The notes beneath the pieces are model-generated. The model did not search any database. It saw only the letters and a program-made list of their open reading frames with translations, and was not told the DNA's origin. DNA of 64,000 bases from assembly GCF_051401765.1 (NCBI RefSeq), contig NW_027480481.1, positions 1,240,001 through 1,304,000 of the forward strand, in the 5' to 3' direction. This document shows positions 37,616-50,607 of the stretch, in pieces. Made by a program: the position numbers and the translations under genes. Numbering within the stretch: the first letter of the stretch is position 1; the number at the start of each line of letters is the position of its first letter. Source of the stretch: Calliopsis andreniformis. Taxonomy: Eukaryota; Arthropoda; Insecta; Hymenoptera; Andrenidae.

Positions 37616-38913
37616 AACCCTCAATCGTCAATCCTCAATCTTCAATCATCAATATTCAATCTTCAATCCTCAATGCTCAATCCTCAATCCTCAATCCTCA
37701 ATCCTCAATCTTCAATCCTCAATCCTCAATCCTCAATCCTCAATCCTCAACCCTCAATCCTCATTCCTCAAACCTCAATCCTCAACCCTCAGTCCTCATC
37801 CTCAATTCTCAATCCTCAATCCTCAATCCTCAATCCTCAATCTTGAATCCTCAATAATCAATCTCCAATCCTAGATCCTCAATCCACAATCTTCAATCCT
37901 TAATTCTCAATCTTCAATCCTCAATCCCCAGTCTTCAATCTTCAATCCTCAATGCTCAATCCTCAATCCTCAATCCTCAGTCCACAATCCTCAGTCCTCA
38001 ATCCTCAAACCTCAATCCTCTACCGTCAGTCCTCGTCCTCAATCCTCAAACCTCAATCCTCAATCCTCAATATTCAATCATCAATACTCAATCTTCAATC
38101 CTCAATCCTCAATCCTCAATCCTCAATCATCAATCCTCAATTCTCAATCCTCAATCCTCAATCCTCAGTCGTCAAACATCAATCCCTGACCCTCTGCCCT
38201 CATCCTCAACCCTCAGTCTTCAATCCTCAGTCCTCAGTCCTCAAACCTCAATCCTCAACCCTCAGACATCATCCTCAATCCTCAATCCTCAATCCTCAAT
38301 CCTCAATCTTCAATCCCTATTACTCAATCTTCAATCCTCAATCCTCAGTCCCCAAACCTCAATCCTGAATCTTCAATACTCAACCTTCAAGCCTCAATCC
38401 TCAGTCCTCAATACACAACCATCAATCCTCAATTCTCAATACTCAATAGAATATCCAGAATTCTCAGGACTCAATACTCAAACCTCAATCCTCAACCCTC
38501 AGCCCTCATCCTCCATCCTCAATCCTCAATCCTCAATCCTCAATCCTCAATCCTCAATCTTCAATCCTAGATCCTCAACCCTCAATCCTCAATCCTCAAT
38601 CCTCAATCCTCATTCTTCAATCCTCAATACCCAATCCTCAATCTTCAATCCTCTATCAACAATCCTTAATTCTCAATCCTCAATCCTCAGTCCTCAGCCG
38701 TCAAACCTCAATCCCCGACCCTCAGCCCTCATCCTCAATCCTCAGTACTCAATCCTCAGTCCTCAGTCCTCAAACCTCAACCCTCAACCCTCAGACATCA
38801 TCCTCAATCCTCAATCCTCAATCCTCAGTCCACAATCCTCAATCCTCAATTCTCAATACTCAATCTTCAATCTTCAATCCCTGATACTCAATTCTCAATC
38901 CTCAATCCTCAGT
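37616..38913. repeat. 1.3-kb anchor block, copy 3
   Basis: Copy of 17,625-18,922. A CAGTACTC unit near 38,745 and CAGTCCACAATCC near 38,826 are substitutions relative to copy 1. The CAGTACTC change is shared with copy 4. Confidence 0.85.
38453..38470. repeat. Higher-order-repeat anchor landmark 3 (CCAGA variant)
   Basis: Same CCAGA variant, 8,800 bp after the previous anchor. The shorter spacing arises because cycle 2 lacks the stretch that carries the AATCC-insertion landmark (20,498 in cycle 1, 41,861 in cycle 3). Confidence 0.88.
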
Positions 38914-40643
38914 CCTCAGTCCTCAAACCTCAATCCTCAACCCTCAGCCCTCATCCTCCATCCTCAATCCTTAATCATCAATCCTCAATCTTCAATCCTC
39001 AATATTCAATTTTCAACCCTCAATCATCAATCCTCAATTCTCAATCCTCAATCCTCAATCCTCAATCCTCAATCCTCAACTCTCGATCCTCAATCATCAG
39101 TCCTCAGTCCTCAAACCTCAATCCTCAACCCTCAGCCCTCATCCTCCATCCTCATCCCTCAGTCCTCAATCCTCAATCTTCAATCCTCAATATTCAATCT
39201 TCAATCCTCAATCCTCAATCCTCAATCCTCAATCTTCAGTGATCAATACTCAATCTTCAATACTCAATCATCGATCCTCAACCCTCAATCCTCAATCCTC
39301 AATCCTCATTTCTCAAACCTGAATTCTCAACCCTCAGTCCTCATCCTCAATTCTCAATCCTCAATCCTCAATCCCCAATCCTCAATTCTCAATACTCAAT
39401 CTTCAATGCTCAATCCTCAATCCTCAATCGTCATTTCTCAAACCTCAACCCTGAACCCTCAGACCTCATCCTCAATTCTCAATTCTAAATCCTCAATCAT
39501 CAATCCTCAATCGTCAATCCTCATTAATCAATCTCCAATCCTAGATCCTCAGTACTCAATCCTCAATCCCCAATCTTCAATCCTCAATAATCAATCTCCA
39601 ATCCTAGATACTCAACCCTCAATCCTCAATCCTCAATCCTCAATCCTCAATCCTCAACCCTCAATCCTCATTCCTCAAACCTCAATCCTCAACCCTCAGT
39701 CCTCATCCTCAATTCTCAGTCCTCAATCCTCAATCCTCAATCCTCAATCTTCAATCCTCAATAATCAATCTCCAATCCTAGATCCTCAATCCACAATCTT
39801 CGATCCTTAATTCTCAATCTTCAATCCTCAATCCCCAGTCTTCAATCTTCAATCCTCAATGCTCAATCCTCAATCCTCAATCCTCATTCTTCAATCCTCA
39901 ATACCCAATCCTCAATCATCAATCCTCAATCATCAATCCTCAATTCTCAATCCTCAATCCTCAATCCTCAGTCGTCAAACCTCAATCCCTGACCCTCTGC
40001 CCTCATCCTCAACCCTCAGTCTTCAATCCTCAGTCCTCAGTCCTCAAACCTCTCTCCTCAACCCTCAGACATCATCCTCTATCCTCAATCCTCAATCCTC
40101 AATCCTCAATCTTCAATCCCTAATACTCAATCTTCAATCCTCAATGCTCAGTCCTCAAACCTCAATCCTGAACCTTCAATACTCAACCTTCAAGTCTCAA
40201 TCCTCAGTCCTCAATCCTCGATCTTCAATCTTCAATCCTCAATCCTCAATCCTCAATCCTCAATCCTCAATCCTCAGTGATCAATACTCAATCTTCAATA
40301 CTCAATCATCGATCCTCAACCCTCAATCCTCAATCCTCAATCCTCAATCCTCAATCCTCATTTCTCAAACCTCAATTCTCAACCCTCAGTCCTCATCCTC
40401 AATTCTCAATCCTCAATCCTCAATCCTCAATCCTCAATTCTCAATACTCAATCTTCAATCCTCAATCCTCAATCCTCAATCCTCATTTCTCAAACCTCAA
40501 TCCTCAACCCTCAGACCTCATCATCAATTCTCAACTCTAAATCCTCAATCATCAATCCTCAATCTTCAATCCTCATTAATCAATCTCCAATCCTAGATCC
40601 TCAATCCTCAATCCTCAATCCCCAATCTTCAATCCTCAATAAT

Positions 40644-41450
40644 CAATCTCCAATCCTAGATCCTCAACCCTCAATCCTCAATCCTCAATCCTCAATCCTC
40701 ATTCTTCAATCCTCAATACCCAATCCTCAATCTTCAATCCTCAATCATCAATCCTCAATTCTCAATCCTCAATCCTCAATCCTCAGTCGTCAAGCCTCAA
40801 TCCCTGACCCTCTGCCCTCATCCTCAACCCTCAGTCTTCAATCCTCAGCCCTCAGTCCTCAAACCTCTCTACTCAACCCTCGCACATCATCCTCAATCCT
40901 CAATCCTCAATCCTCAATCCTCAATCTTCAATCCCTAATACTCAATCTTCAATCCTCAATGCTCAGTCCTCAAACCTCAATCCTGAATCTTCAATACTCA
41001 ACCTTCAAGCCTCAATCCTGAGTCCTCAATCCTCGATCCTCAATCTTCAATCCTCAATATCCAATCTTCAATCCTCAATCCTCAATCCTCAATCCTCAAG
41101 CCTCAATTTTCAATCTTCAATCCTCAACCCTCAGACCTCAATCATCAATATTCAACCCACAGTCCTCGTCCTCAATCCACAACCCTCAATCGTCAATCCT
41201 CAATCTTCAATCATCAATATTCAATCTTCAATCCTCAATGCTCAATCCTCAATCCTCAATCCTCAATCCTCAATCCTCAATCCTCAACCCTCAATCTTCA
41301 ATCCTCAATACTCAATCTTCAATCCTCAATCCTCAATCTTCAATCCTCAATACTCAATCTTCAATCCTCAATCCTCAATCGTCAATCCCCAATCCTCAAC
41401 CTTCGATCCTCAATACTCAATTTTCAATCCTCAATCCTCAATCCTCAATC
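40644..41450. repeat. Tandem pair, 1,445-bp period, copy 1
   Basis: This matches 42,089-42,895 at a constant offset of 1,445 bp (checked at CAATCTCC, AAGCCTC, CAATGCTC and TTCGATCC), with scattered substitutions. The pair straddles the boundary between two 11.4-kb units. Confidence 0.78.
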
Positions 41451-42060
41451 CTCAATTCTCAATCCTCAATCCTCTGCCCTCAGTCCTCAAACCTCGATCC
41501 TCAACACTCAGCCATCGTCCTCCATCCTCAATCCTTAATCATCAATCCTGAATCTTCAATCCTCAATATTCAATCATCAACCCTCAATACTCAACACTCA
41601 ATCCTCAATCCTCAATCCTCAGTGATCAATACTCAATCTTTAATACACAATCCTCAATCCTCAATCCTCAATCTTCAATCCTCAATCCTCAATCCTCAAT
41701 CCTCAATCCTCAATCTTCAATCCCTAATACTCAATCTTCAATCCTCAATCCTCAGTCACCAAACCTCAATCCTGAATCTTCAATACTCAACCTTCAAGCC
41801 TCAATCCTCAGTCCTCAATACTCAACCATCAATACTCAATTCTCAATACTCAATAGAATAATCCTGAATTCTCAGGACCCAATACTCAAACCTCAATCCT
41901 CAACCCTCAGCCCTCATCCTCCATCCTCAATCCTCAATCCTCAATCCTCAATCCTCAGTCCTCAATCTTCAATCCCAGATCCTCAACCCTCAATTCTCAA
42001 TCGTCAATCCTCAATCCTCATTCTTCAATCCTCAATACCCAACCCTCAATCCTCAATCCT

Positions 42061-42078
42061 CAATCTTCAATCCTCAAT
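42061..42078. other. Junction between successive 11.4-kb units
   Basis: Up to 42,078 the sequence matches 53,755-53,772 (offset 11,694 bp). Immediately after, it departs to CTCAATACTCAATCTCC. The last shared stretch is CAATCTTCAATCCTCAAT. The same 18-mer lies at the junction at 21,631-21,650, but it is common throughout the array. Confidence 0.75.
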
Positions 42079-42088
42079 TCTCAATACT

Positions 42089-42895
42089 CAATCTCCAATC
42101 CTAGATCCTCAACCCTCAATCCTCAATCCTCAATCCTCAATCCTCATTCTTCAATCCTCAATACCCAATCCTCAGTCTTCAATCCTCAATCATCAATCCT
42201 CAATTCTCAATCCTCAATCCTCAATCCTCAGTCGTCAAACCTCAATCCCTGACCCTCTGCCCTCATCCTCAACCCTCAGTCTTCAATCCTCAGTCCTCAG
42301 TCCTCAAACCTCTCTACTCAACCCTCAGACATCATCCTCAATCCTCAATCCTCAATCCTCAATCCTCAATCTTCAATCCCTAATACTCAATCTTCAATCC
42401 TCAATGCTCAGTCCTCAAACCTCAATCCTGAATCTTCAATACTCAACCTTCAAGCCTCAATCCTCAGTCCTCTATCCTCGATCCTCAATCTTCAATCCTC
42501 AATATCCAATCTTCAATCCTCAATCCTCAATCCTCAATCCTCAAGCCTCAATTTTCAATCTTCAATCCTCAACCCTCAGACCTCACTCATCAATATTCAA
42601 CCCTCAGTCCTCGTCCTCAATCCACAACCCTCAATCGTCAATCCTCAATCTTCAATCATCAATATTCAAACTTCAATCCTCAATGCTCAATCCTCAATCC
42701 TCAATCCTCAATCCTCAATCCTCAATCCTCAATCCTCAATCTTCAATCCTCAATACTCAATCCTCAATCCTCAATCCTCAATCTTCAATCCTCAATACTC
42801 AATCTTCAATCCTCAATCCTCAATCGTCAATCCACAATCCTCAATCTTCGATCCTCAATACTCAATTTTCAATCGTCAATCCTCAATCCTCAGCT
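42089..42895. repeat. Tandem pair, 1,445-bp period, copy 2
   Basis: The second copy also carries changes shared with 30,665-31,440 (CTCTATCCTCG, CAAACTTC). In that respect it is closer to the material 11,457 bp upstream than to its 1,445-bp neighbour. Confidence 0.78.
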
Positions 42896-44019
42896 CTCAA
42901 TCCGCAATCCTCAGTCCTCAGTCCTCAAACCTCAATCCTCAACCCTCAGCCCTCATCCTCCATCCTCAATCCTTAATCATCATTCCTCAATCTTCAATCC
43001 TCAATATTCAATTTTCAACCCTCAATCATCAATCCTCAATTCTCAATCCTCAATCCTCAATCCTCAATCCTCAATCCTCAACTCTCGATCCTCAATCATC
43101 AGTCCTCAGTCCTCAAACCTCAATCCTCAACCCTCAGCCCTCATCCTCCATCCTCATCCCTCAGTCCTCAATCCTCAATCTTCAATCCTCAATATTCAAT
43201 CTTCAATCCTCAATCCTCAATCCTCAATCCTCAATCCTCAATCTTCAGTGATCAATACTCAATCTTCAATACTCAATCATCGATCCTCAACCCTCAATCC
43301 TCAATCCTCAATCCTCATTTCTCAAACCTCAATCCTCAACCCTCAGACCTCATCCTCAATTCTCAATTCTCAATCCTCAATCATCAATCCTCAATCTTCA
43401 ATCCTCAATAATCAATCTCCAATTCTAGATCCTCAATCCTCAATCCTCAATCCTCAATCCTCAATCCTCAATAATCAATCTCCAATCCAAGATCCTCAAC
43501 CCTCAATCCTCAATCCTCAATCCTCAATCCTCATTCTTCAATCCTCAATACCCAATCCTCAATCTTCAATCCTCAATCCTCAATCCTCAATCCTCAATCC
43601 GCAGTCTTCAATCCCTAATACTCAATCTTCAATCCTCAATCCTCAGTCACCAAACCTCAATCCTGAATCTTCAATACTCAACCTTCAAGCCTCAATCCTC
43701 AGTCCTCAATACTCAACCATCAATCCTCAATTCCCAACACACAATAGAATATCCTGAATTCTCAGGACCCAATACTCAAACCTCAATCCTCAACCCTCAG
43801 CCCTCATCCTCCATCCTCAATCCTCAATCCTCGATCCTCAATCCTCAATCCTCAATCTTCAATCCTAGATCCTCAACCCTCAATCCTCAATCCTCAATCC
43901 TCAATCCTCATTCTTCTATCCTCAATACCCAATCCCCAATCCTCAATCCTCAATCTTCAATCCTCAATAATCAATCTCCAATCCTACATCCTCAATTCCC
44001 AATCCTCAATCCTTAATCC

Positions 44020-46549
44020 TCAATCTTCAATCCTCAATCTCCAGTCCTCAATCTTCAATCCTCAATGCTCAATCCTCAATCCTCAAGCCTCAGTCCTCAA
44101 TCCTCAATCCTCAATCCTCAAACCTCAATCCTCAACCGTCAGTCCTCGTCCTCAATCCTCAACCCTCAATCCTCAATCCCCAATCTTCGATCTCCAATCC
44201 TAGATCCTCAATCCTCAATCCTCAATCCCCAATCTTCAATCCTCAATAATCAATCTCGAATCCTAGATCCTCAATCCTCAATACTCAATCCCCAATCTTC
44301 AATCCTCAATAGTCAATCTCCAATCCTAGATCCTCAACCCTCAATCCTCAATCCTCAGTCCTCAATCTTCATTCTTCAATCCTCAATACCCAATCCTCAA
44401 TCTTCAATCCTCTATCAACAATCCTTAATTCTCAATCCTCAATCCTCAGTCCTCAGCCGTCAAACCACAATCCCCGACCCTCAGGCCTCATCCTCAATCC
44501 TCAGTCCTCAATCCTCAGTCCTCAGTCCTCAAACCTCAATCCTCAACCCTCAGACATCATCCTCTATCCTCAATCCTCAATGCTCAATCCTCAATCTTCA
44601 ATCCTCAATACTCAATCTTCAATCCTCAATCCTCAGTCCTCAAACCTCAATTCTGAATCCTCAATACTCAACCTTCAATCCTCAATGCTCTGTCCTCAGT
44701 ACTCAACCATCAATCCTCAATTCTCAATACTCAATAGAATATCCTGAATTCTCAGGGTTCAATACTCAAACCTCAATCCTCAACCCTCAGCCCTCATCCT
44801 CCATGCTCAATCCTCAATCCTCAACCCTCAACCCTCAATATTCAACACACAACCCTCAGCCATGAATCCTCAATACTCAACGATCAATCCCCAATTCTCA
44901 ATACTCAATACAATATCCTGAATTCTCATGGTTCAATACTCAATACACAATATTCAATAATCAAATCTCAATCCTCAATCTTCAATCCTCAATACTCAAT
45001 TTCAAACCTCAATCCTCAATTCTCAATCCTCAATACTCAATCCTCAATCGTCAATCCTCAATCCCCAATCCTCAACCCTCAGTCCTCATCCTCAATTCTC
45101 AATCCTCAATCCTCAATCCTCAATCCTCAATTCTCAATACTCAATCTTCAATCTTCAATCCCTAATACTCAGTTCTCAATCCTCAATCCTCAGTCCTCAG
45201 TCCTCAAACCTCAATCCTCAGCCCTCAGCCCTCATCCTCCATCCTCAATCCTTAATCATCAATCCTCAATCTTCAATCCTCAATATTCAATTTTCAACCC
45301 TCAATCATCAATCCTCAATTCTCAATCCTCAATCCTCAATCCTCAATCCTCAATCCTCAACTCTCGATCCACAATCCTCAGTCCTCAGTCCTCAAACCTC
45401 AATCCTCAACCCTCAGCCCTAATCCTCCATCCTCATCCCTCAATCCTCAATCCTCAATCTTCAATCCTCAATATTCAATCTTCAATCCTCAATCCTCAAT
45501 CCTCAATCCTTAATCCTCAGTGAACAATACTCAATCTTCAATCCTCAATCCTCTATCCTCAATCCTCATTTCTCAAACCTCAATCCTCAACCCTCAGACC
45601 TCATCCTCAATTCTCTATTCTCAATCCTCAATCATCAATCCTCAATCTTCAATCCTCAATAATCAATCCTCAATTCTCAATACTCAATCTTCAATCCTCA
45701 GTCCTCAATCCTCAATCCTCATTTCTCAAACCTCAATCCTCAACCCTCAGACCTCATCCTCAATTCTCAATTCTAAATCCACAATCATCAATCCTCAACC
45801 TTCAATCCTCAATAATCAATCTCCAATCCTAGATCCTCAATCCTCAATCCTCAATCCCCAATCTTCAATCCTCAATAATCAATCTCCAATCCTAGATCCT
45901 CAACCCTCAATCCTCAATCCTCAATCCTCAATCCTCAATCCTCATTCTTCAATCCTCAATACCCAATCCTCAATCTTCAATCCTCTATCAACAATCCTGA
46001 ATTCTCAGTCCTCAATCCTAAGTCCTCAGTCGTCAAACCTCAATCCCCGACCCTCAGCCCTCATCCTCAATCCTCAGTCCTCAATCCTCAGTCCTCAGTC
46101 CTCAAAACTCAATCCTCAACCCTCAGACATCATCCTCAATCCTTAATCCTCAATCCTCAATCATCAACCTTCAATCCTCAATACTCAATCTTCAATCCTC
46201 AATCCTCAGCCCTCAAACCTCAATACTGAATCCTCAATACTCAACCTTCAACCCTCAATCCTCAGTCCTCAGTACTCAACCATCAATCCTCAATTCTCAA
46301 TACTCAATAGAATATCCTGAATTCTCAGGATTCAATACTCAAACCTCAATCCTCTACCATCAGCCCTGATCCTCCATCATCAGTCCTCAATCCTCAAACC
46401 TCAATCTACAATCCTCAGTATTCAATATTCAATCCCCAATCCTCAATCCTCAATCCTCAATCCTCAATCCTCAATCCTCAACCCTCAACACTCAATCCTC
46501 ATTCCTCAAACCTCAATCCTCAACCCTCAGTCCTCATCCTCAATTCTCA
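44020..46549. repeat. 2.5-kb block, copy 3
   Basis: The landmarks at 44,741, 44,915 and 46,314 keep the same spacing. CAATCTCCAGTCC replaces CAATCGCCAGTCC at the left end. Confidence 0.85.
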
Positions 46550-48543
46550 ATCCTCAATCCTCAATCCTCAATCCTCAATCTTCAATCCTCAATAATCAAT
46601 CTCCAATCCTAGATCCTCAATCTACAATCTTCAATCCTTAATTCTCAATCTTCAATCCTCAATCCCCAGTCTTCAATCTTCAATCCTCAATGCTCAATCC
46701 TCAATCCTCAATCCTCAGTCCTCAATCCTCAGTCCTCAATCCTCAAACCACAATCCCCTACCGTCAGTCCTCGTCCTCAATCCTCAATCCTCAATCCTCA
46801 ATCGTCAATCTTCAATCCTCAATACTCAATCTTCAATCCTCAATCCTCAATCCTCAATCCTCAATCCTCATTCTTCAATCCTCAATACCCAATCCTCAAT
46901 CTTCAATCCTCAACCCCCGATCCTCAATTCTCAATCCTCAATCCTCAGTCCTCAGTCCTCAAACCTCAATCCTCAACCCTCAGCCCTCATCCTCCATCCT
47001 CAATCCTTAATAATCAATCCTCAATCTTCAATCCTCAATATTCAATTTTCAACCCTCAATCATCAATCCTCAAATCTCAGTCCTCAATCCTCAATCCTCA
47101 ATCCTCAATCCTCAACTCTCGATCCTCAATCCTCAGTCCTCAGTCCTCAAACCTCAATCCTCAACCCTCAGCCCTCATCCTCCATCCTCATCCCTCAATC
47201 CTCAATCCTCAATATTCAATCCTCAATATTCAATCTTCAATCCACAATCCTCAATCCTCAATCCTCAATCCTCAATCCTCAGTGATCAATACTCAATCTT
47301 CAATACTCAATCATCGATCCTCAACCCTCAATCCTCAATCCTCAATCCTCAATCCTCATTTCTCAAACCTCAATTCTCAACCCTCAGTCCTCATCCTCAA
47401 TTCTCAATCCTCAATCCTCAATCCTCAATCCTCAATTCTCAATACTCAATCTTCAATCCTCAATCCTCAATCCTCAACCCTCAGTCCTCATCCTCAATTC
47501 TCAATCCTCAATCCTCAATCCTCAATCCTCAATCTTGAATCCTCAATAATCAATCTCCAATCCTAGATCCTCAATCCACAATCTTCAATCCTTAATTCTC
47601 AATCTTCAATCCTCAATCCCCAGTCTTCAATCTTCAATCCTCAATGCTCAATCCTCAATCCTCAATCCTCAGTCCTCAATCCTCAATCTTCAATCCTCAA
47701 TACTCAATCTTCAATCCTCAATCCTCAATCTTCAATCCTCAATACTCAATCTTCAATCCTCAATCCTCAATCGTCAATCCTCAATCCTCAATCTTCGATC
47801 CTCAATACTCAATTTTCAATCCTCAATCCTCAATCCTCAATCCACAATTCTCAATCCTCAATCCTCTGCCCTCAGTCCTCAAACCTCAATCCTCAACTCT
47901 CAGCTCTCGTCCTCCATCCTCAATCCTTAATCATCAATCCTCAATCTTCAATCCTCAATATTCAATCATCAACCCTCAGTCCTCAACACTCAATCCTCAA
48001 TCCTCAATCCTCAGTGATCAATACTCAATCTTTAATACACAATCCTCAATCCTCAATCCTCAATCCTCAATCCTCAATCCTCAATCCTCATTTCTCAAAC
48101 CTCAATCCTCAACCCTCAGTCCTCATCCTCAATTCTCAATTCTCAATCCTCAATCATCAATCCTCAATCTTCAATCCTCAATAATCAATCTCCAATTCTA
48201 GATACTCAATCCTCAATCCTCAATCCTCAATCTTCAATCCTCAATAATCAATCTCCAATCCTAGATCCTCAATCCTCAATCCTCAGTCCTCAATCCTCAA
48301 TCCTCATTCTTCAATCCTCAATACCCAATCCTCAATCTTCAATCCTCAATCCTCAATCCTCAATCCTTAATCCTCAATCTTCAATCCCTAATACTCAATC
48401 TTCAATCCTCAATCCTCAGTCCCCAAACCTCAATCCTGAATCTTCAATACTCAACCTTCAAGCCTCAATCCTCAGTCCTCAATACTCAACCATCGATACT
48501 CAATTCTCAATACTCAATAGAATATCCTGAATTCTCAGGACCC

Positions 48544-48780
48544 AATACTCAAACCTCAATCCTCAACCCTCAGCCCTCATCCTCAAACCTCAATCCTCAA
48601 TCCTCAATATTCAATCATCAATACTCAATCCTCAATCTTCAATCCTCAATCCTCAGTCCCCAAACCTCAATCCTGAATCTTCAATACTGAAACTTCAAGC
48701 CTCAATCCTCAGTCCTCAATACTCAACCATCACTCCTCAATTCTCAATACTCAATAGAATATCCTGAATTCTCAGGACTC
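48544..48780. repeat. 237-bp segment between paired landmarks, present
   Basis: The piece runs from AATACTCAAACC after the GGACCC landmark to the same motif after the GGACTC landmark. It carries the diagnostic ACTGAAACTTCAAGCC. It is present with the same 237-bp length at 25,201, 56,984 and 63,443, and absent at 37,087. Confidence 0.87.
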
Positions 48781-49309
48781 AATACTCAAACCTCAATCCT
48801 CAACCCTCCTCCCTCATCCTCCATCCTCAATCCTCTATCCTCAATACCCAATCCTCAATCTTCAATCCTCAATCATCAATCCTCAATTCTCAATCCTCAA
48901 TCCTCAATCCTCAGTCGTCAAACCTCAATCCCAGACCCTCTGCCCTCATCCTCAACCCTCAGTCTTCAATCATCAGGCCTCAGTCCTCAAACCTCAATCC
49001 TCAACCCTCAGACATCATCCTCAATCCTCAATCCTCAATCCTCAATCCTCAATCTTCAATCCCTAATACTCAATCTTCAATCCTCAATCCTCAGTCCTCA
49101 AACCTCAATCCTGAATCTTCAATACTCAACCTTCAAGCCTCAATCCTCAGTCCTCAATCCTCGATCCTCAATCTTCAATCCTCAATATCCAATCTTCAAT
49201 CCTCAATCCTCAATCCTCAATACTCAATCTTCAATCCTCAATCCTCAATCGTCAATCCTCAATCCTCAATCTTCAATCCTCAATACTCAATTTTCAATCC
49301 TCAATCCAC

Positions 49310-50607
49310 AACCCTCAATCGTCAATCCTCAATCTTCAATCATCAATATTCAATCTTCAATCCTCAATGCTCAATCCTCAATCCTCAATCCTCAATCCTC
49401 AATCTTCAATCCTCAATCCTCAATCCTCAATCCTCAATCCTCAACCCTCAATCCTCATTCCTCAAACCTCAATCCTCAACCCTCAGTCCTCATCCTCAAT
49501 TCTCAATCCTCAATCCTCAATCCTCAATCCTCAATCTTGAATCCTCAATAATCAATCTCCAATCCTAGATCCTCAATCCACAATCTTCAATCCTTAATTC
49601 TCAATCTTCAATCCTCAATCCCCAGTCTTCAATCTTCAATCCTCAATGCTCAATCCTCAATCCTCAATCCTCAGTCCACAATCCTCAGTCCTCAATCCTC
49701 AAACCTCAATCCTCTGCCGTCAGTCCTCGTCCTCAATCCTCAAACCTCAATCCTCAATCCTCAATATTCAATCATCAATACTGAATCTTCAATCCTCAAT
49801 CCTCAATCCTCAATCCTCAATCATCAATCCTCAATTCTCAATCCTCAATCCTCAATCCTCAGTCGTCAAACATCAATCCCTGACCCTCTGCCCTCATCCT
49901 CAACCCTCAGTCTTCAATCCTCAGTCCTCAGTCCTCAAACCTCAATCCTCAACCCTCAGACATCATCCTCAATCCTCAATCCTCAATCCTCAATCCTCAA
50001 TCTTCAATCCCTATTACTCAATCTTCAATCCTCAATCCTCAGTCCCCAAACCTCAATCCTGAATCTTCAATACTCAACCTTCAAGCCTCAATCCTCAGTC
50101 CTCAATACACAACCATCAATCCTCAATTCTCAATACTCAATAGAATATCCAGAATTCTCAGGACTCAATACTCAAACCTCAATCCTCAACCCTCAGCCCT
50201 CATCCTCCATCCTCAATCCTCAATCCTCAATCCTCAATCCTCAATCCTCAATCTTCAATCCTAGATCCTCAACCCTCAATCCTCAATCCTCAATCCTCAA
50301 TCCTCATTCTTCAATCCTCAATACCCAATCCTCAATCTTCAATCCTCTATCAACAATCCTTAATTCTCAATCCTCAATCCTCAGTCCTCAGCCGTCAAAC
50401 CTCAATCCCCGACCCTCAGCCCTCATCCTCAATCCTCAGTACTCAATCCTCAGTCCTCAGTCCTCAAACCTCAACCCTCAACCCTCAGACATCATCCTCA
50501 ATCCTCAATCCTCAATCCTCAGTCCTCAATCCTCAATCCTCAATTCTCAATACTCAATCTTCAATCTTCAATCCCTGATACTCAATTCTCAATCCTCAAT
50601 CCTCAGT
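49310..50607. repeat. 1.3-kb anchor block, copy 4
   Basis: Copy of 37,616-38,913 at an offset of 11,694 bp. It has CTCTGCCGTC near 49,713 where the others have CTCTACCGTC, and CTGAATC for CTCAATC near 49,781. Confidence 0.85.
50147..50164. repeat. Higher-order-repeat anchor landmark 4 (CCAGA variant)
   Basis: Same CCAGA variant, 11,694 bp after the previous anchor. It ends cycle 3 and starts cycle 4. Confidence 0.88.

Larger units (their letters stand above)
29653..38452. repeat. Higher-order repeat cycle 2 (8,800 bp, shortened)
   Basis: Landmarks in order start at 32294 (GGACCC), 33284 (GGGTTC), 33458 (ATGG), 34857 (GGATTC) and 37067 (GGACCC). Compared with cycle 3 it lacks the AATCC-insertion landmark and the GGACTC landmark. 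From about 30,665 it aligns with cycle 3 at a constant offset of 11,457 bp. After a 237-bp deletion at 37,087 the offset is 11,694 bp. Confidence 0.82.
38453..50146. repeat. Higher-order repeat cycle 3 (11,694 bp, most complete)
   Basis: Landmarks in order start at 41861 (inserted A), 43751 (GGACCC), 44741 (GGGTTC), 44915 (ATGG), 46314 (GGATTC), 48524 (GGACCC) and 48761 (GGACTC). It carries every landmark subtype and is the best reference unit. It contains a unit-to-unit junction near 42,078, where an 11.4-kb unit (about 30,665-42,078) is followed by its copy (about 42,122-53,772). Confidence 0.82.
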
